Assembly: GCA_900100095.1 (NCBI GenBank)
Contig: FMTN01000028.1
Span: forward strand, 1-40,344
Length of the DNA: 40,344 bases
Source: Lachnospiraceae bacterium C10
GTDB lineage: Bacteria; Bacillota; Clostridia; Lachnospirales; Lachnospiraceae
Direction: 5' to 3'
A program made the position numbers and the translations under genes. This document shows positions 1 through 7,907 of this stretch, piece by piece. The notes beneath the pieces are model-generated. The model was given only the letters and a program-made list of their open reading frames with translations. It was not told where the DNA came from and made no database searches. Position 1 is the first letter of the stretch. Every line of letters starts with the position of its first letter.

Positions 1-95
1 TAAACGCTCCGCGAGGATGCGCAGAGATTTGCATATGAAATATGTCAGCTACGCTGACGCAAATCTCGCGCCAAGTCTCGCGAGCGAGACTTGAA
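1..95. repeat. Family A palindromic repeat, copy 1 (left end cut by window)
   Basis: Identical over 95 nt to positions 40078-40172. The window starts inside the element, so its first stem-loop is missing here. What remains contains a small stem with a GCGA loop (about 5-21), a three-way junction (outer stem 24-32 with 59-67, enclosing hairpins at 33-43 and 44-58) and a 9-bp hairpin CAAGTCTCG-CGAG-CGAGACTTG at 72-93. It lies upstream of hypB and runs directly into a family B repeat. The identity and pairing are seen directly; that it is a mobile or structured-RNA unit is inference. Confidence 0.9.
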
Positions 96-137
96 TGTAT
101 AACAACGAGCCAAGGGGGACTTTGGCGACTGTAGAGA
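96..137. repeat. Family B repeat, copy 1 (inner hairpin missing)
   Basis: TGTATAACAACGAGCC followed by AAGGGGGACTTTGGCGACTGTAG. It matches the copy at 37044-37112 except that about 26 nt forming the inner hairpin there (CGCAAG-CTTG-CTTGCG and flanks) is absent; the outer arms GCCAAGG and CTTTGGC remain. It abuts the family A copy with no spacer. The 27 nt from here to the hypB start carry only the ribosome site, so any hypB promoter lies within or before the repeats. Confidence 0.85.
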
Positions 138-164
138 AGTACAGATACGAAGGAAGAGGAGATT

Positions 165-848
165 ATGGGGAAGAATCGGGCGTTTGAAATACTGGAGACA
201 AAGGAAGGGATTCTGGCGGAAAATGATGGGATTGCGCTTCAGGTCCGGGAGGAGTTGAGCGCCAGCAAAACTTTTTTTGTGAATCTTATGGCTTCACCGG
301 GAGCCGGTAAGACAACAACCCTACTGCGTACCATTGAGGCACTGAAAGACCGTTGGCGCATCGGTGTTATGGAAGCGGATGTGGATTCGGATGTGGATGC
401 AAGAGCCATTGCCCAAACAGGGGTGAAGGTGATTCAGCTCCATACCGGCGGAAGCTGTCATATGGATGCGGCAATGACGAAGAAGGGACTGGACGGACTG
501 GGTCTTGAGGATGTGGACGTGGTTTTTTTGGAAAATGTCGGGAATCTGGTGTGCCCGGCAGAGTTTCAGGTTGGGGCGGATGTTTCCGCTGTCATCCTGT
601 CGGTTCCGGAAGGAGACGACAAGCCGTTAAAATACCCGCTGATGTTTACCGTCGGGGATGTGCTTTTGATTAATAAGACGGATTGTCTGCCGGTGTTTGA
701 TTTTGACGTGGAGCGCTGCAGGAGAAACATTGCGCCGTTAAATGACCATATGGAGTATTTTCCGTTGTCAGCTAAGACGAAGGAGGGCTTTGACGCCTGG
801 ATTGACTGGCTGGATAAAAAGATTCGTGAAACCGTAGGCTGTCAGTAG
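165..848 (+). CDS. hypB: HypB-type GTPase, nickel insertion into hydrogenase (copy 1)
   Basis: 227 residues. HypB is a G3E-family GTPase that, with HypA, delivers nickel to the active site of [NiFe] hydrogenase in the cytoplasm. Visible here are a Walker A loop SPGAGKTT at about 44-51, the switch region EADVDSDVDA, Cys98-His99 (SCHMDA) and Cys130 in ENVGNLVCPAEF, which together form the metal site conserved in HypB, and the NKTD base-recognition motif near 170. The long His-rich N-terminal tail of some HypB proteins is absent. The start is supported by GAGGAG 5 nt before the ATG. It is followed after 12 nt by a second hypB. No hypA or hydrogenase subunit gene is visible; such genes may lie outside the window. 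Confidence 0.93.
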   Translation: MGKNRAFEILETKEGILAENDGIALQVREELSASKTFFVNLMASPGAGKTTTLLRTIEALKDRWRIGVMEADVDSDVDARAIAQTGVKVIQLHTGGSCHMDAAMTKKGLDGLGLEDVDVVFLENVGNLVCPAEFQVGADVSAVILSVPEGDDKPLKYPLMFTVGDVLLINKTDCLPVFDFDVERCRRNIAPLNDHMEYFPLSAKTKEGFDAWIDWLDKKIRETVGCQ

Positions 849-860
849 GAGGAGAAAAGG

Positions 861-1565
861 ATGAGAGTAATTGAATTAAATGCATCTGTGACAGATTCAA
901 ATGATCGTGAGGCAGAGGCATTAAGAAAAGAACTTCATGAGAAAGGTCTTCTGCTGGTCAACCTTATGTCGTCTCCGGGTTCCGGTAAGACCACTCTGCT
1001 GTCTGCTTTGATTTCAGATCTTAGGCAGGAGTTAAAAATCGCGGTGTTAGAGGCGGATATCGATTCAGATGTGGATGCGATTGCAGTAGAGCGGCTTGGA
1101 GTGGATGCCATTCAGGCGCATACGGACGGGATGTGTCATATGGATGCCGGTATGACAAGAAGGGCGCTTTTATCTCTGGGGGCACAGGAAGCACAGGATT
1201 CACCAGATTCACTCGATCTGCCGGATTACGACCTGGTCTTTCTGGAAAATGTTGGAAATCTGATCTGCCCGGCAGAGTTTGACACGGGTGCTGCGGTTAA
1301 AATGATGATCCTTTCCATTCCGGAGGGGGATGATAAGCCTCTGAAGTATCCACTGATGTTTTCGCAAAGTGACATTTTGGTGATCACGAAGATGGATACG
1401 AAGGACTACTTTGATTTTGATATGGAGGCCTGCGTCCGGGAAGTGAAAAGACTGAATCCGGACATCCGGATTTTTCCGGTCTCTGCAAAAAGCGGAGAGG
1501 GAATGAAGGAACTGGAAGCGGAAGTAAGAGAGCGAATGGCAGTCTGGAAGAGCGGCAGAGCCTGA
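861..1565 (+). CDS. hypB: HypB-type GTPase, nickel insertion into hydrogenase (copy 2)
   Basis: 234 residues, a paralogue of the gene 12 nt upstream and surely co-transcribed with it. Walker A SPGSGKTT at about 38-45, Cys92-His93 (MCHMDA) and Cys136 (ENVGNLICPAEF) are all kept, so both copies look able to bind GTP and metal. A stretch of about 10 extra residues rich in Ser, Asp and Ala (near 108-121) precedes the LVFLENVGN strand and is absent from copy 1. The base-recognition motif reads TKMD instead of NKTD. The ATG has a strong GGAGGAG site. Two intact adjacent hypB genes are unusual; they may form a heterodimer or serve different enzymes, which is inference. Confidence 0.92.
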   Translation: MRVIELNASVTDSNDREAEALRKELHEKGLLLVNLMSSPGSGKTTLLSALISDLRQELKIAVLEADIDSDVDAIAVERLGVDAIQAHTDGMCHMDAGMTRRALLSLGAQEAQDSPDSLDLPDYDLVFLENVGNLICPAEFDTGAAVKMMILSIPEGDDKPLKYPLMFSQSDILVITKMDTKDYFDFDMEACVREVKRLNPDIRIFPVSAKSGEGMKELEAEVRERMAVWKSGRA

Positions 1566-1573
1566 TAAATCAG

Positions 1574-1604
1574 AAAAGTCTTACCGAAAGGTGAGGCTTT
1601 TTTT
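1574..1604 (+). terminator. Rho-independent terminator after the hypB pair
   Basis: A 12-bp stem, AAAAGTCTTACC (1574-1585) with GGTGAGGCTTTT (1590-1601), three G-T pairs and a GAAA loop, runs into seven T. It separates the hypB pair from the copper operon. Confidence 0.85.
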
Positions 1605-1632
1605 GATGTTTTTGTTGATTGTAAAGTACCAC

Positions 1633-1661
1633 TTGACAGATACCCCGTGGGGGTATAGAAT
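1633..1661 (+). promoter_or_regulatory. Sigma-A promoter of the csoR-copA operon
   Basis: TTGACA at 1633-1638, a 17-bp spacer and TAGAAT at 1656-1661. The spacer is filled almost completely by the first copper operator, so a bound repressor would block RNA polymerase directly. Confidence 0.88.
1640..1656. promoter_or_regulatory. CsoR operator 1
   Basis: Perfect palindrome ATACCCC-GTG-GGGGTAT lying between the -35 and -10 boxes. G/C-tract palindromes of this form are the known binding sites of CsoR copper-sensing repressors. The gene that follows encodes CsoR, so autoregulation relieved by Cu(I) is expected. Confidence 0.88.
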
Positions 1662-1674
1662 GCGTCTTGGGAAT

Positions 1675-1691
1675 ATACCCCTGTGGGGTAT
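1675..1691. promoter_or_regulatory. CsoR operator 2
   Basis: Perfect palindrome ATACCCC-TGT-GGGGTAT, with the same arms as operator 1 and a different 3-nt centre. The site centres are 35 bp apart, between three and three and a half helical turns. It lies just downstream of the expected transcription start and overlaps the leader before the csoR ribosome site. Confidence 0.86.
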
Positions 1692-1710
1692 GTTGGATAA
1701 GGAGGAAATT

Positions 1711-2025
1711 ATGTCAGAAGAGAGCGTAAAGTGCCCGGCCTGTGAAGGGAAGAAGAAGGATCGAAGCGAGGAAGAGAAGAGGAATCTGATCAATCGTCTA
1801 TCCAGAATTGAGGGGCAGATTCGCGGGGTCAAGCGGATGATTGAAGAGGATGCCTACTGCGTGGATATTCTCCGGCAAAGTGCAGCGGCCGGAGCGGCAC
1901 TGAACAGTTTTGATAAGATCATTCTGTCGCGTCATATCAAGTCCTGTGTTATAGAGAATGTCCGTAGCGGTAAGGATGAAGTTATAGATGAATTAGTGGA
2001 TACCATCCAGAAGATGCTGAAGTAA
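1711..2025 (+). CDS. csoR: CsoR-family copper-sensing repressor
   Basis: 104 residues, an all-helical DUF156 repressor that releases DNA when it binds Cu(I). The Cys50, His75, Cys79 trio (AYCVDIL and SRHIKSC) matches the copper-binding Cys-His-Cys set of CsoR. An additional CPAC pair near residues 8-11 is not part of the core fold. The ATG at 1711 has AAGGAGG 7 nt before it; an upstream in-frame extension to 1591 is rejected because it would run through the promoter and both operators. The gene is first in an operon with copA, whose start is 13 nt downstream. Confidence 0.93.
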   Translation: MSEESVKCPACEGKKKDRSEEEKRNLINRLSRIEGQIRGVKRMIEEDAYCVDILRQSAAAGAALNSFDKIILSRHIKSCVIENVRSGKDEVIDELVDTIQKMLK

Positions 2026-2038
2026 TAAGGAGATTGTA

Positions 2039-4663
2039 ATGGAATACTATAACGTAGATGGTATGACCTGCGCCGCCTGTGTTGCCCATGTTGAGAAAGC
2101 GGTGAAGGGTGTTGCGGGTGTCGAAGAGGTGAGCGTATCCCTGTTGACCAATTCGATGCAGGTCGAAGGAGCTGTGGATTCAGCCCTGATCTGTCAGGCG
2201 GTTGAGAAGGCCGGTTATCATGCCAGGGTCAAGCATTCGTCCGATGAGGAGAATGGGAAGCCCCATAAGGGACTGAGCGCCGACGATTTAAAAGACCGAG
2301 AGACACCGATGTTGATCCACCGCTTCGGGGCATCTGTGGTATTGCTTCTTCCGTTGATGTATATCACGATGGGGCATATGATGTGGGACTGGCCGTTGCC
2401 GTTCTTTTTTCATAACAACCATATCGGAATCGCAATCGCGGAGATGATTCTGTCGGGAACGGTACTGGCTGTGAACCGGAATTTCTTTATCAGTGGAGCG
2501 AAGAGTACCATCCATGGAGCCCCGAATATGGATACCCTGGTTGCACTGGGCTCCGGTGTGTCCTATCTGTACAGTATGTATGTACTTTTCCAGATGACGT
2601 ACTGGAATAGCATCGGGAATGCGCACCGGGTCATGGAGAGCATGCATAATCTGTATTTTGAATCCGCGGCAATGATCGTCACCTTGATTACTGTAGGCAA
2701 GACCCTGGAGGCCTACTCGAGAGGTAAGACCACAAATGCCCTAAAGGGACTTATGGATCTGGCTCCGAAGACAGCAATCTGTCTGGTGGACGGAGAGGAA
2801 GTTGTGGTGGATGCCGATGAATTGAAGGTGGGGGATTACTTCCTGGTCAAGCCGGGGAATGCAATCCCAACCGACGGCGTGGTTACAGAGGGAATCAGCA
2901 GTGTGGATGAATCCGCGCTGACTGGTGAGAGTGTCCTGGTGGATAAGACGAAGGGATCGGAAGTCTCTGTGGGTACCATGAATGTTTCCGGGGTTCTGAC
3001 ATGTCAGGCGACAAGGGTCGGAGAGGATACGACACTTTCAGCCGTGATTAGGATGGTAAGTGATGCAGCAGCAACGAAGGCTCCGATCGCAAGGACGGCA
3101 GACTTTGTGGCAGGTATTTTTACACCGGTGGTTTGCTTGCTTGCGGTACTGACTGCCGTGGTATGGCTACTGAACGGAGCCGGGATCGGTTTCGCCCTTG
3201 AGCATGCCATAGCGGTACTGGTCATTTCCTGCCCTTGTGCACTTGGACTTGCCACTCCGGTAGCGATCATGGTTGGAAGCGGTGTAGGTGCCAAGAACGG
3301 TATTCTGTATAAGAATGCGGCAGCACTGGAAGAGGCCGGAAGAGCGAAGGTGGTTGTGCTGGATAAGACAGGTACCATTACCAGCGGCAAGCCTCAGGTG
3401 ACGGATGTGATTCCGACGGCAGGTGTGACAGAGGAAGAACTTTTGACCTATGCCTATTCGCTGGAGTCCTTAAGCCAGCATCCGTTGGCCCTTGCAGTAT
3501 GTGATTTTGCCGGATCCAAGGGGCTTTCTGCGAAGACGGTGACAGAATTTGAGGATCTGGCAGGAAACGGAATCCGCGGAATCATGGATGATGCCTCTGT
3601 ATTTGCCGGTAAGGTGGATTATATCTACAGTATGATCACAGACAAGGGAAGACAGGCACTGGGAGAGTTCAATGAATCCCATGGAATCCACAGGCTGACA
3701 GCTGAGGGCAAGACGATTATTTATATTACCAGACAGGGCATGTTCCTGGGTGTCATAGCAGTTGCGGATGTGATCAAGAGAGAGAGTCCGCTGGCGGTGA
3801 AAGAGCTTAAGCAGATGGGCATGCATGTGGTCATGCTCACCGGAGATCACAGACTGACAGCGGAAGCGATTGCCTCACAGGTCGGTGTTGACGAAGTGGT
3901 GGCAGGGGTATTGCCTGCCGGTAAGGAAGCCGTTGTGAAAAAGTTGCAGGAGAGCGGTTCGGTCATCATGGTAGGAGACGGAATCAACGACGCCGTGGCT
4001 TTGACCAGGGCGAATGTGGGATTTGCCATAGGAGCCGGAACGGATATTGCAATTGATGCAGCCGATGTGGTGCTTGTGAACAGCTATCTCACCGATGTAG
4101 TGGCTGCGGTACGCTTATCGAGAGCGGTTCTTCGTAATATTAAGGAGAACCTTTTCTGGGCGTTTATATATAATGTAATTGGTATTCCGATTGCAGCAGG
4201 TGTCTATTACGGATTGAACGGATGGACGATGTCTCCGATGATGGGGGCGGCAGCTATGAGTCTTTCATCTTTCTGCGTGGTTATGAACGCACTGAGGCTA
4301 AACCTTGTGAGTCTTCATAAGGAAGCAAGGTTCAGACGGAATGTGACCTGGACACAGCCGCCGTTGATGGAGGATGAAGAGATCCTGCGTCAGACAGACG
4401 AAGGGAAAAATCAAAGACTGGATTTTAAAACAGATACAAACCGACAGGAGGACAAGCAGATGGAGAAGATTATTACTGTGAACGGAATGATGTGTGAGCA
4501 TTGTGAGCGACACGTTAAAGAGGCTCTGGAAAAGGTTCCGGGTGTGGTACAGGCAACCGGTAATCACGAGACCAATACCGTTACACTGGAGCTGGATGCG
4601 GAAGTTTCAAAAGAGGCATTGAAGGCTGCGGTAAAAGAAGCTGGATATGAATATGTAGACTAA
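2039..4663 (+). CDS. copA: Copper-exporting P1B-type ATPase with C-terminal CopZ-like domain
   Basis: 874 residues. An inner-membrane pump that exports Cu(I) using ATP. In order: an N-terminal HMA domain with GMTCAAC (Cys11, Cys14), eight predicted membrane spans, the actuator TGES, the Cys398-Pro-Cys400 metal channel, the phosphorylated DKTGT (Asp442), the HP motif (SQHPL) and GDGIND (647-651 region). The GDGIND is followed by AVAL where APAL is usual. After the last span there is a hydrophilic linker of roughly 50 residues and then a second HMA domain with MMCEHC (Cys819, Cys822). Most CopA proteins have no C-terminal HMA domain; here a CopZ-like chaperone is fused in frame and carries its own internal start. 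It is controlled with csoR. Confidence 0.96.
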   Translation: MEYYNVDGMTCAACVAHVEKAVKGVAGVEEVSVSLLTNSMQVEGAVDSALICQAVEKAGYHARVKHSSDEENGKPHKGLSADDLKDRETPMLIHRFGASVVLLLPLMYITMGHMMWDWPLPFFFHNNHIGIAIAEMILSGTVLAVNRNFFISGAKSTIHGAPNMDTLVALGSGVSYLYSMYVLFQMTYWNSIGNAHRVMESMHNLYFESAAMIVTLITVGKTLEAYSRGKTTNALKGLMDLAPKTAICLVDGEEVVVDADELKVGDYFLVKPGNAIPTDGVVTEGISSVDESALTGESVLVDKTKGSEVSVGTMNVSGVLTCQATRVGEDTTLSAVIRMVSDAAATKAPIARTADFVAGIFTPVVCLLAVLTAVVWLLNGAGIGFALEHAIAVLVISCPCALGLATPVAIMVGSGVGAKNGILYKNAAALEEAGRAKVVVLDKTGTITSGKPQVTDVIPTAGVTEEELLTYAYSLESLSQHPLALAVCDFAGSKGLSAKTVTEFEDLAGNGIRGIMDDASVFAGKVDYIYSMITDKGRQALGEFNESHGIHRLTAEGKTIIYITRQGMFLGVIAVADVIKRESPLAVKELKQMGMHVVMLTGDHRLTAEAIASQVGVDEVVAGVLPAGKEAVVKKLQESGSVIMVGDGINDAVALTRANVGFAIGAGTDIAIDAADVVLVNSYLTDVVAAVRLSRAVLRNIKENLFWAFIYNVIGIPIAAGVYYGLNGWTMSPMMGAAAMSLSSFCVVMNALRLNLVSLHKEARFRRNVTWTQPPLMEDEEILRQTDEGKNQRLDFKTDTNRQEDKQMEKIITVNGMMCEHCERHVKEALEKVPGVVQATGNHETNTVTLELDAEVSKEALKAAVKEAGYEYVD
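4460..4663 (+). CDS. copZ: CopZ-like copper chaperone from an internal in-frame start within copA
   Basis: Inside copA, AGGAGG at 4446-4451 lies 8 nt before an in-frame ATG at 4460. Translation from it gives a 67-residue HMA protein (MEKIITVNGMMCEHC at the start, Cys12 and Cys15 as the CxxC copper site), the length and layout of a free CopZ. In related operons copZ is a separate gene next to copA. The ribosome site and frame are seen directly; that both a fused and a free product are made is inference. The alternative is a chance AG-rich stretch in the linker. Confidence 0.6.
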   Translation: MEKIITVNGMMCEHCERHVKEALEKVPGVVQATGNHETNTVTLELDAEVSKEALKAAVKEAGYEYVD

Positions 4664-4694
4664 GCGCTGGGAAATAGAGCGAGTCTTGACTTTA

Positions 4695-4726
4695 GCGTCG
4701 GATCCAAATGGATTCGGCGCTTTTTT
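4695..4726 (+). terminator. Rho-independent terminator of the copper operon
   Basis: An 11-bp stem, GCGTCGGATCC (4695-4705) with GGATTCGGCGC (4710-4720), two G-T pairs and an AAAT loop, is followed by six T. Confidence 0.9.
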
Positions 4727-4734
4727 GGTTCATA

Positions 4735-4743
4735 TGCTATAAT
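4735..4743 (+). promoter_or_regulatory. Extended -10 promoter for the aminotransferase gene
   Basis: TGCTATAAT is a consensus extended -10 box, 33 nt before the ATG at 4777. No good -35 box is present, as expected for this promoter class. It lies just behind the copA terminator. Confidence 0.7.
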
Positions 4744-4776
4744 GTTAGGAAACGGAAAAAGAGAAAGGTGACAACT

Positions 4777-5970
4777 ATGGTAAATGAACAATACAAGAGC
4801 AGACTTTCAGCAAAATCTGTTATCCGGGAACTGGCGGAATACGCAACAGCACGGGGAGAAGAAATCGGCTACGAAAATGTCTTTGACTACTCTCTTGGAA
4901 ATCCTTCGGTTCCGACACCGAAGGCCTATGATGAGGCTGTTATTTCAATGCATAAAGATATGGATTCCATGAGCCTTCACGGCTACAGTCCATCTCTTGG
5001 TAATACGAAGGTAAGGGCAACGGTTGCCGCATCCCTTAAGAAGCGCTTTGGCATTGACTATGAGACGAAGCATATCTTTATGACCAGTGGAGCAGCAGGC
5101 GCACTGGCGCATGCGATTCGTCTTGTGACAAGCCCGGGAGATGAAGTGATTACATTTGCACCGTTTTTTCCGGAGTATATGCCTTACGTCAATGATACGG
5201 GAGCAATTCTTAAAGTGGTACCGCCAAGTCCAAAGGATTTCCAGATCAATTTTACAGCCTTTGAGGAAATGCTCAATGAGAAGACGCAGGCTGTTTTGAT
5301 CAATTCACCTAACAATCCATCCGGTGTTGTGTACCGGGAGGAGACGATAAAGCGACTGGCCGAGCTGCTCCGTCAGAAGCAGAAGGAGTACGGACACGAT
5401 ATCTTTTTAATCAGTGATGAGCCCTATCGGGAAATCGTCTTTGACGGCATGGAATGTCCATATCCGAGCCGGTACTATGAGAATACTCTGTCCTGCTATT
5501 CCTTTTCCAAAAGCCTGTCGCTTCCGGGAGAGCGTATCGGATATATCGCGGTTCATCCAAAGGCGACGGATGCTGACCTGTTGGCCCTCATCTGCGGACA
5601 GATCAGCCGGGGAATCGGACACAACTGTCCGAGTGCAACATCACAGATGGGAATTGCAGCAGTAATCGATCAGACAGCGGATCTGTCGGTTTATGAAGAG
5701 AACCGGAACCTGTTATATGAGGCATTGACAGAGCTTGGATTTACGGTGGTGAAACCGGGTGGAACCTTTTATATTTTCCCGAAGGCGTTAGAAGAGGATG
5801 CAGTGGCATTTTGTCAAAAAGCGAAAAAATACGATCTGATTCTTGTGCCGGCAGATAATTTTGGTTGTCCGGGATATTTCCGCATGGCATACTGTATCGA
5901 TACCGAAAAGGTGAAGAGGTCGATTCCGGTCCTTAGAAAGTTTGTAGAAACAGAATATCCGAATCGGTAA
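4777..5970 (+). CDS. PLP-dependent class I/II aminotransferase (aspartate-aminotransferase-like)
   Basis: 397 residues. A cytoplasmic fold-type I transaminase. The substrate/cofactor motif NSPNNPSGVVY, the SDEPYREIVFDG strand with the conserved Asp and Tyr, and the PLP lysine in SFSKSLSLPGERIGYI are present. The start at 4777 (AAAGGTG ahead of it) is chosen because a longer in-frame opening at 4708 would begin in the terminator and run through the promoter. Family members act on aspartate, aromatic or branched amino acids, and the exact donor cannot be read from sequence. It is followed after 28 nt by adenine deaminase, with no terminator between, so co-transcription is likely. Confidence 0.88.
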   Translation: MVNEQYKSRLSAKSVIRELAEYATARGEEIGYENVFDYSLGNPSVPTPKAYDEAVISMHKDMDSMSLHGYSPSLGNTKVRATVAASLKKRFGIDYETKHIFMTSGAAGALAHAIRLVTSPGDEVITFAPFFPEYMPYVNDTGAILKVVPPSPKDFQINFTAFEEMLNEKTQAVLINSPNNPSGVVYREETIKRLAELLRQKQKEYGHDIFLISDEPYREIVFDGMECPYPSRYYENTLSCYSFSKSLSLPGERIGYIAVHPKATDADLLALICGQISRGIGHNCPSATSQMGIAAVIDQTADLSVYEENRNLLYEALTELGFTVVKPGGTFYIFPKALEEDAVAFCQKAKKYDLILVPADNFGCPGYFRMAYCIDTEKVKRSIPVLRKFVETEYPNR

Positions 5971-5998
5971 TCCCAGTTAGAAAGGATAAGTCGACGTA

Positions 5999-7807
5999 AT
6001 GACAAAGGATGAATTGAAAAAGAGAATTGATGTAGCGATGCATCGGTGTCCGGCAGATCTGGTGATTCGCCATGTGAATGTCGTCAATGTATATACCTGT
6101 GAGATTCTTGAACGTGATATTGCCATCTGTGGTGATACGATTGCAGCGGTGGGAGAGAACTATGAGGGAGAAAAGGAGATCGACGCCAAAGGCCTTTTTG
6201 CACTTCCCGGTCTGATTGAAAGTCATATCCATATTGAATCCTCCATGCTGACGCCGGAAGAATTCGGTCGTCTTCTTCTGTTGAGAGGAACCACAACAGC
6301 CGTTTGCGATCCTCATGAGATTGTGAATGTCTGCGGAATGCAGGGCTTTGATTATATGAGAAGAGCTGCACGGCGAAGTCCTTTGGATATGAAGTTCATG
6401 ATTCCTTCGTGCGTTCCATCGACTCCTTTTGAACACAGTGGGGCACAGGTCCTGGCAGATGATATGGATGCCTATATCCATGAGGACGATGTGCCGGGGC
6501 TTGGCGAGATGATGAATGCGTATGGGGTTTACAACGGTCAGGAGGACATTCTGGAGAAGATCGCCATGGCGCAGTCCAACGGGAAGGTTGTGGATGGACA
6601 TTCTCCCGGAATCGTCGGGGATGAACTGATCGGCTATTTATCAGCCGGGATTCGGACCGATCATGAATGCTATACTGCGGATGAGATGCGGGAGAGACTT
6701 CAGCAGGGAATGTATGTCATGCTTCGTTATGGCAGTGCCTGTCATGAGCTGAGTCATCTTCTGAAAAATGTGTCAGAGAACAATGCAAGGCGCTGCGTTT
6801 TGTGTTCGGATGACCGGCAGGCAGCAACCCTGCTGCGAAACGGTGATCTGGACGAGCTGCTTCGGATCTGTGTCAGAGAAGGAATTGCACCGATCACAGC
6901 GGTTCAGATGGCGACACTCAACGCGGCAGAGTGCTATGGATTTAACGATCGTGGAGCCATTGCGCCTTCGAAGAGGGCGGATATCGTTCTGGTATCGGAT
7001 TTGACATCCTTTGCAGTGAAAAAGGTGGTTGTGGCAGGTAAGCTGGTTGTAGAGGACGGTGTGTATCTGCCGGAGCTTTCAAGAGAAAGTATTTCTTCGG
7101 TTGCAGGTCGCATGCACGTCAAGGGGGAGGTGTCCGAGCATCTTAAGATGCAGCTGAATTACAGAAAACTCTCTGAAATTCAGGGTATGAATCGGACCCA
7201 CTATCCGGAGCATACGGCCGGTATTGCAAAAGTTCACTGTATCGGAATGCAGCCGGGAAGTATTTTGTCAAAGGATGAGATTCGTGATGTTGCGGTAGAT
7301 GATGACGGCAATTTCATTTATGATCCGGCGATGGATGTGGCCAAGATGGTTGTGATGGAACGGCATAACGGGCTGGGAACTTCCGGTAAGGCCTTTGTCT
7401 GCGGTTATGGAATCAATCGCGGCGCCATCGCAAGTTCTATTGCACATGATTCTCATAACCTTCTGGTGGTGGGAACCAATGACCGGGACATGGAGATTGC
7501 AGCGAAGCGCTTGATCGAAGTCGGTGGTGGCGTGTGTCTGGCAGGTGACGGAGAGGTGATTGCCGAGCTTGCGCTTCCGGTCGCCGGTCTTATGAGTGAT
7601 AAATCCGGAGAAGAAGTCAGCGATGCGTTAAAGCAGTTGGAGGATATTGCCAAATTGCATCTTGGAATCAATTCCAAGCTTGAGCCGGTGATGTCTCTGG
7701 CGTTTATGGCTTTGCCGGTGGTGCCGGATCTTAAGCTGACGGATATGGGACTGTATTCTGTGACGGCAGGTTCTTTTATCTCAGTCGGGGTTACAACCTC
7801 CGACTGA
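5999..7807 (+). CDS. ade: Adenine deaminase
   Basis: 602 residues, the usual size. A metal-dependent amidohydrolase converting adenine to hypoxanthine and ammonia in purine salvage. Metal-binding HIHIESSM near 80, CDPHEIVNVCG near 105, GHSPG near 202 and CSDDRQ near 272 are seen, with the C-terminal Ade domain intact. The last residues (FISVGVTTSD) and the stop codon are encoded by a family A repeat at 7775-7833, so the natural C-terminus has been replaced or extended by about ten codons. The AAGGA site is rather far (about 12 nt) from the ATG. Probably in one operon with the aminotransferase. Confidence 0.95.
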   Translation: MTKDELKKRIDVAMHRCPADLVIRHVNVVNVYTCEILERDIAICGDTIAAVGENYEGEKEIDAKGLFALPGLIESHIHIESSMLTPEEFGRLLLLRGTTTAVCDPHEIVNVCGMQGFDYMRRAARRSPLDMKFMIPSCVPSTPFEHSGAQVLADDMDAYIHEDDVPGLGEMMNAYGVYNGQEDILEKIAMAQSNGKVVDGHSPGIVGDELIGYLSAGIRTDHECYTADEMRERLQQGMYVMLRYGSACHELSHLLKNVSENNARRCVLCSDDRQAATLLRNGDLDELLRICVREGIAPITAVQMATLNAAECYGFNDRGAIAPSKRADIVLVSDLTSFAVKKVVVAGKLVVEDGVYLPELSRESISSVAGRMHVKGEVSEHLKMQLNYRKLSEIQGMNRTHYPEHTAGIAKVHCIGMQPGSILSKDEIRDVAVDDDGNFIYDPAMDVAKMVVMERHNGLGTSGKAFVCGYGINRGAIASSIAHDSHNLLVVGTNDRDMEIAAKRLIEVGGGVCLAGDGEVIAELALPVAGLMSDKSGEEVSDALKQLEDIAKLHLGINSKLEPVMSLAFMALPVVPDLKLTDMGLYSVTAGSFISVGVTTSD

Positions 7808-7833
7808 GATAAACGCTCCGCGAGGATGCGCAG
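7775..7833. repeat. Family A repeat, shortened copy overlapping the end of ade
   Basis: 59 nt that differ from 40043-40101 at only one position, in the loop. The 14-bp arms TTTATCTCAGTCGG and CCGACTGAGATAAA and the GCGA-loop stem are intact; after GCGCAG the sequence diverges, and the three-way junction and last hairpin are missing. The ade stop codon (7805-7807) lies in the right arm. The 14-bp hairpin without a T-tract might still block 3' exonucleases. Confidence 0.88.
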
Positions 7834-7907
7834 AAATTTCAATGAAATACAGGAGGATATACGAAAGGAAGCCTCCAAGAAACTCGATGGTAAAGGAAGA
7901 ATAAAAT

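Noticed and set aside
1591-1710. 40-codon N-terminal extension of CsoR
   Set aside because: It would start in the terminator region and span the promoter and both operators; AAGGAGG before 1711 fixes the start.
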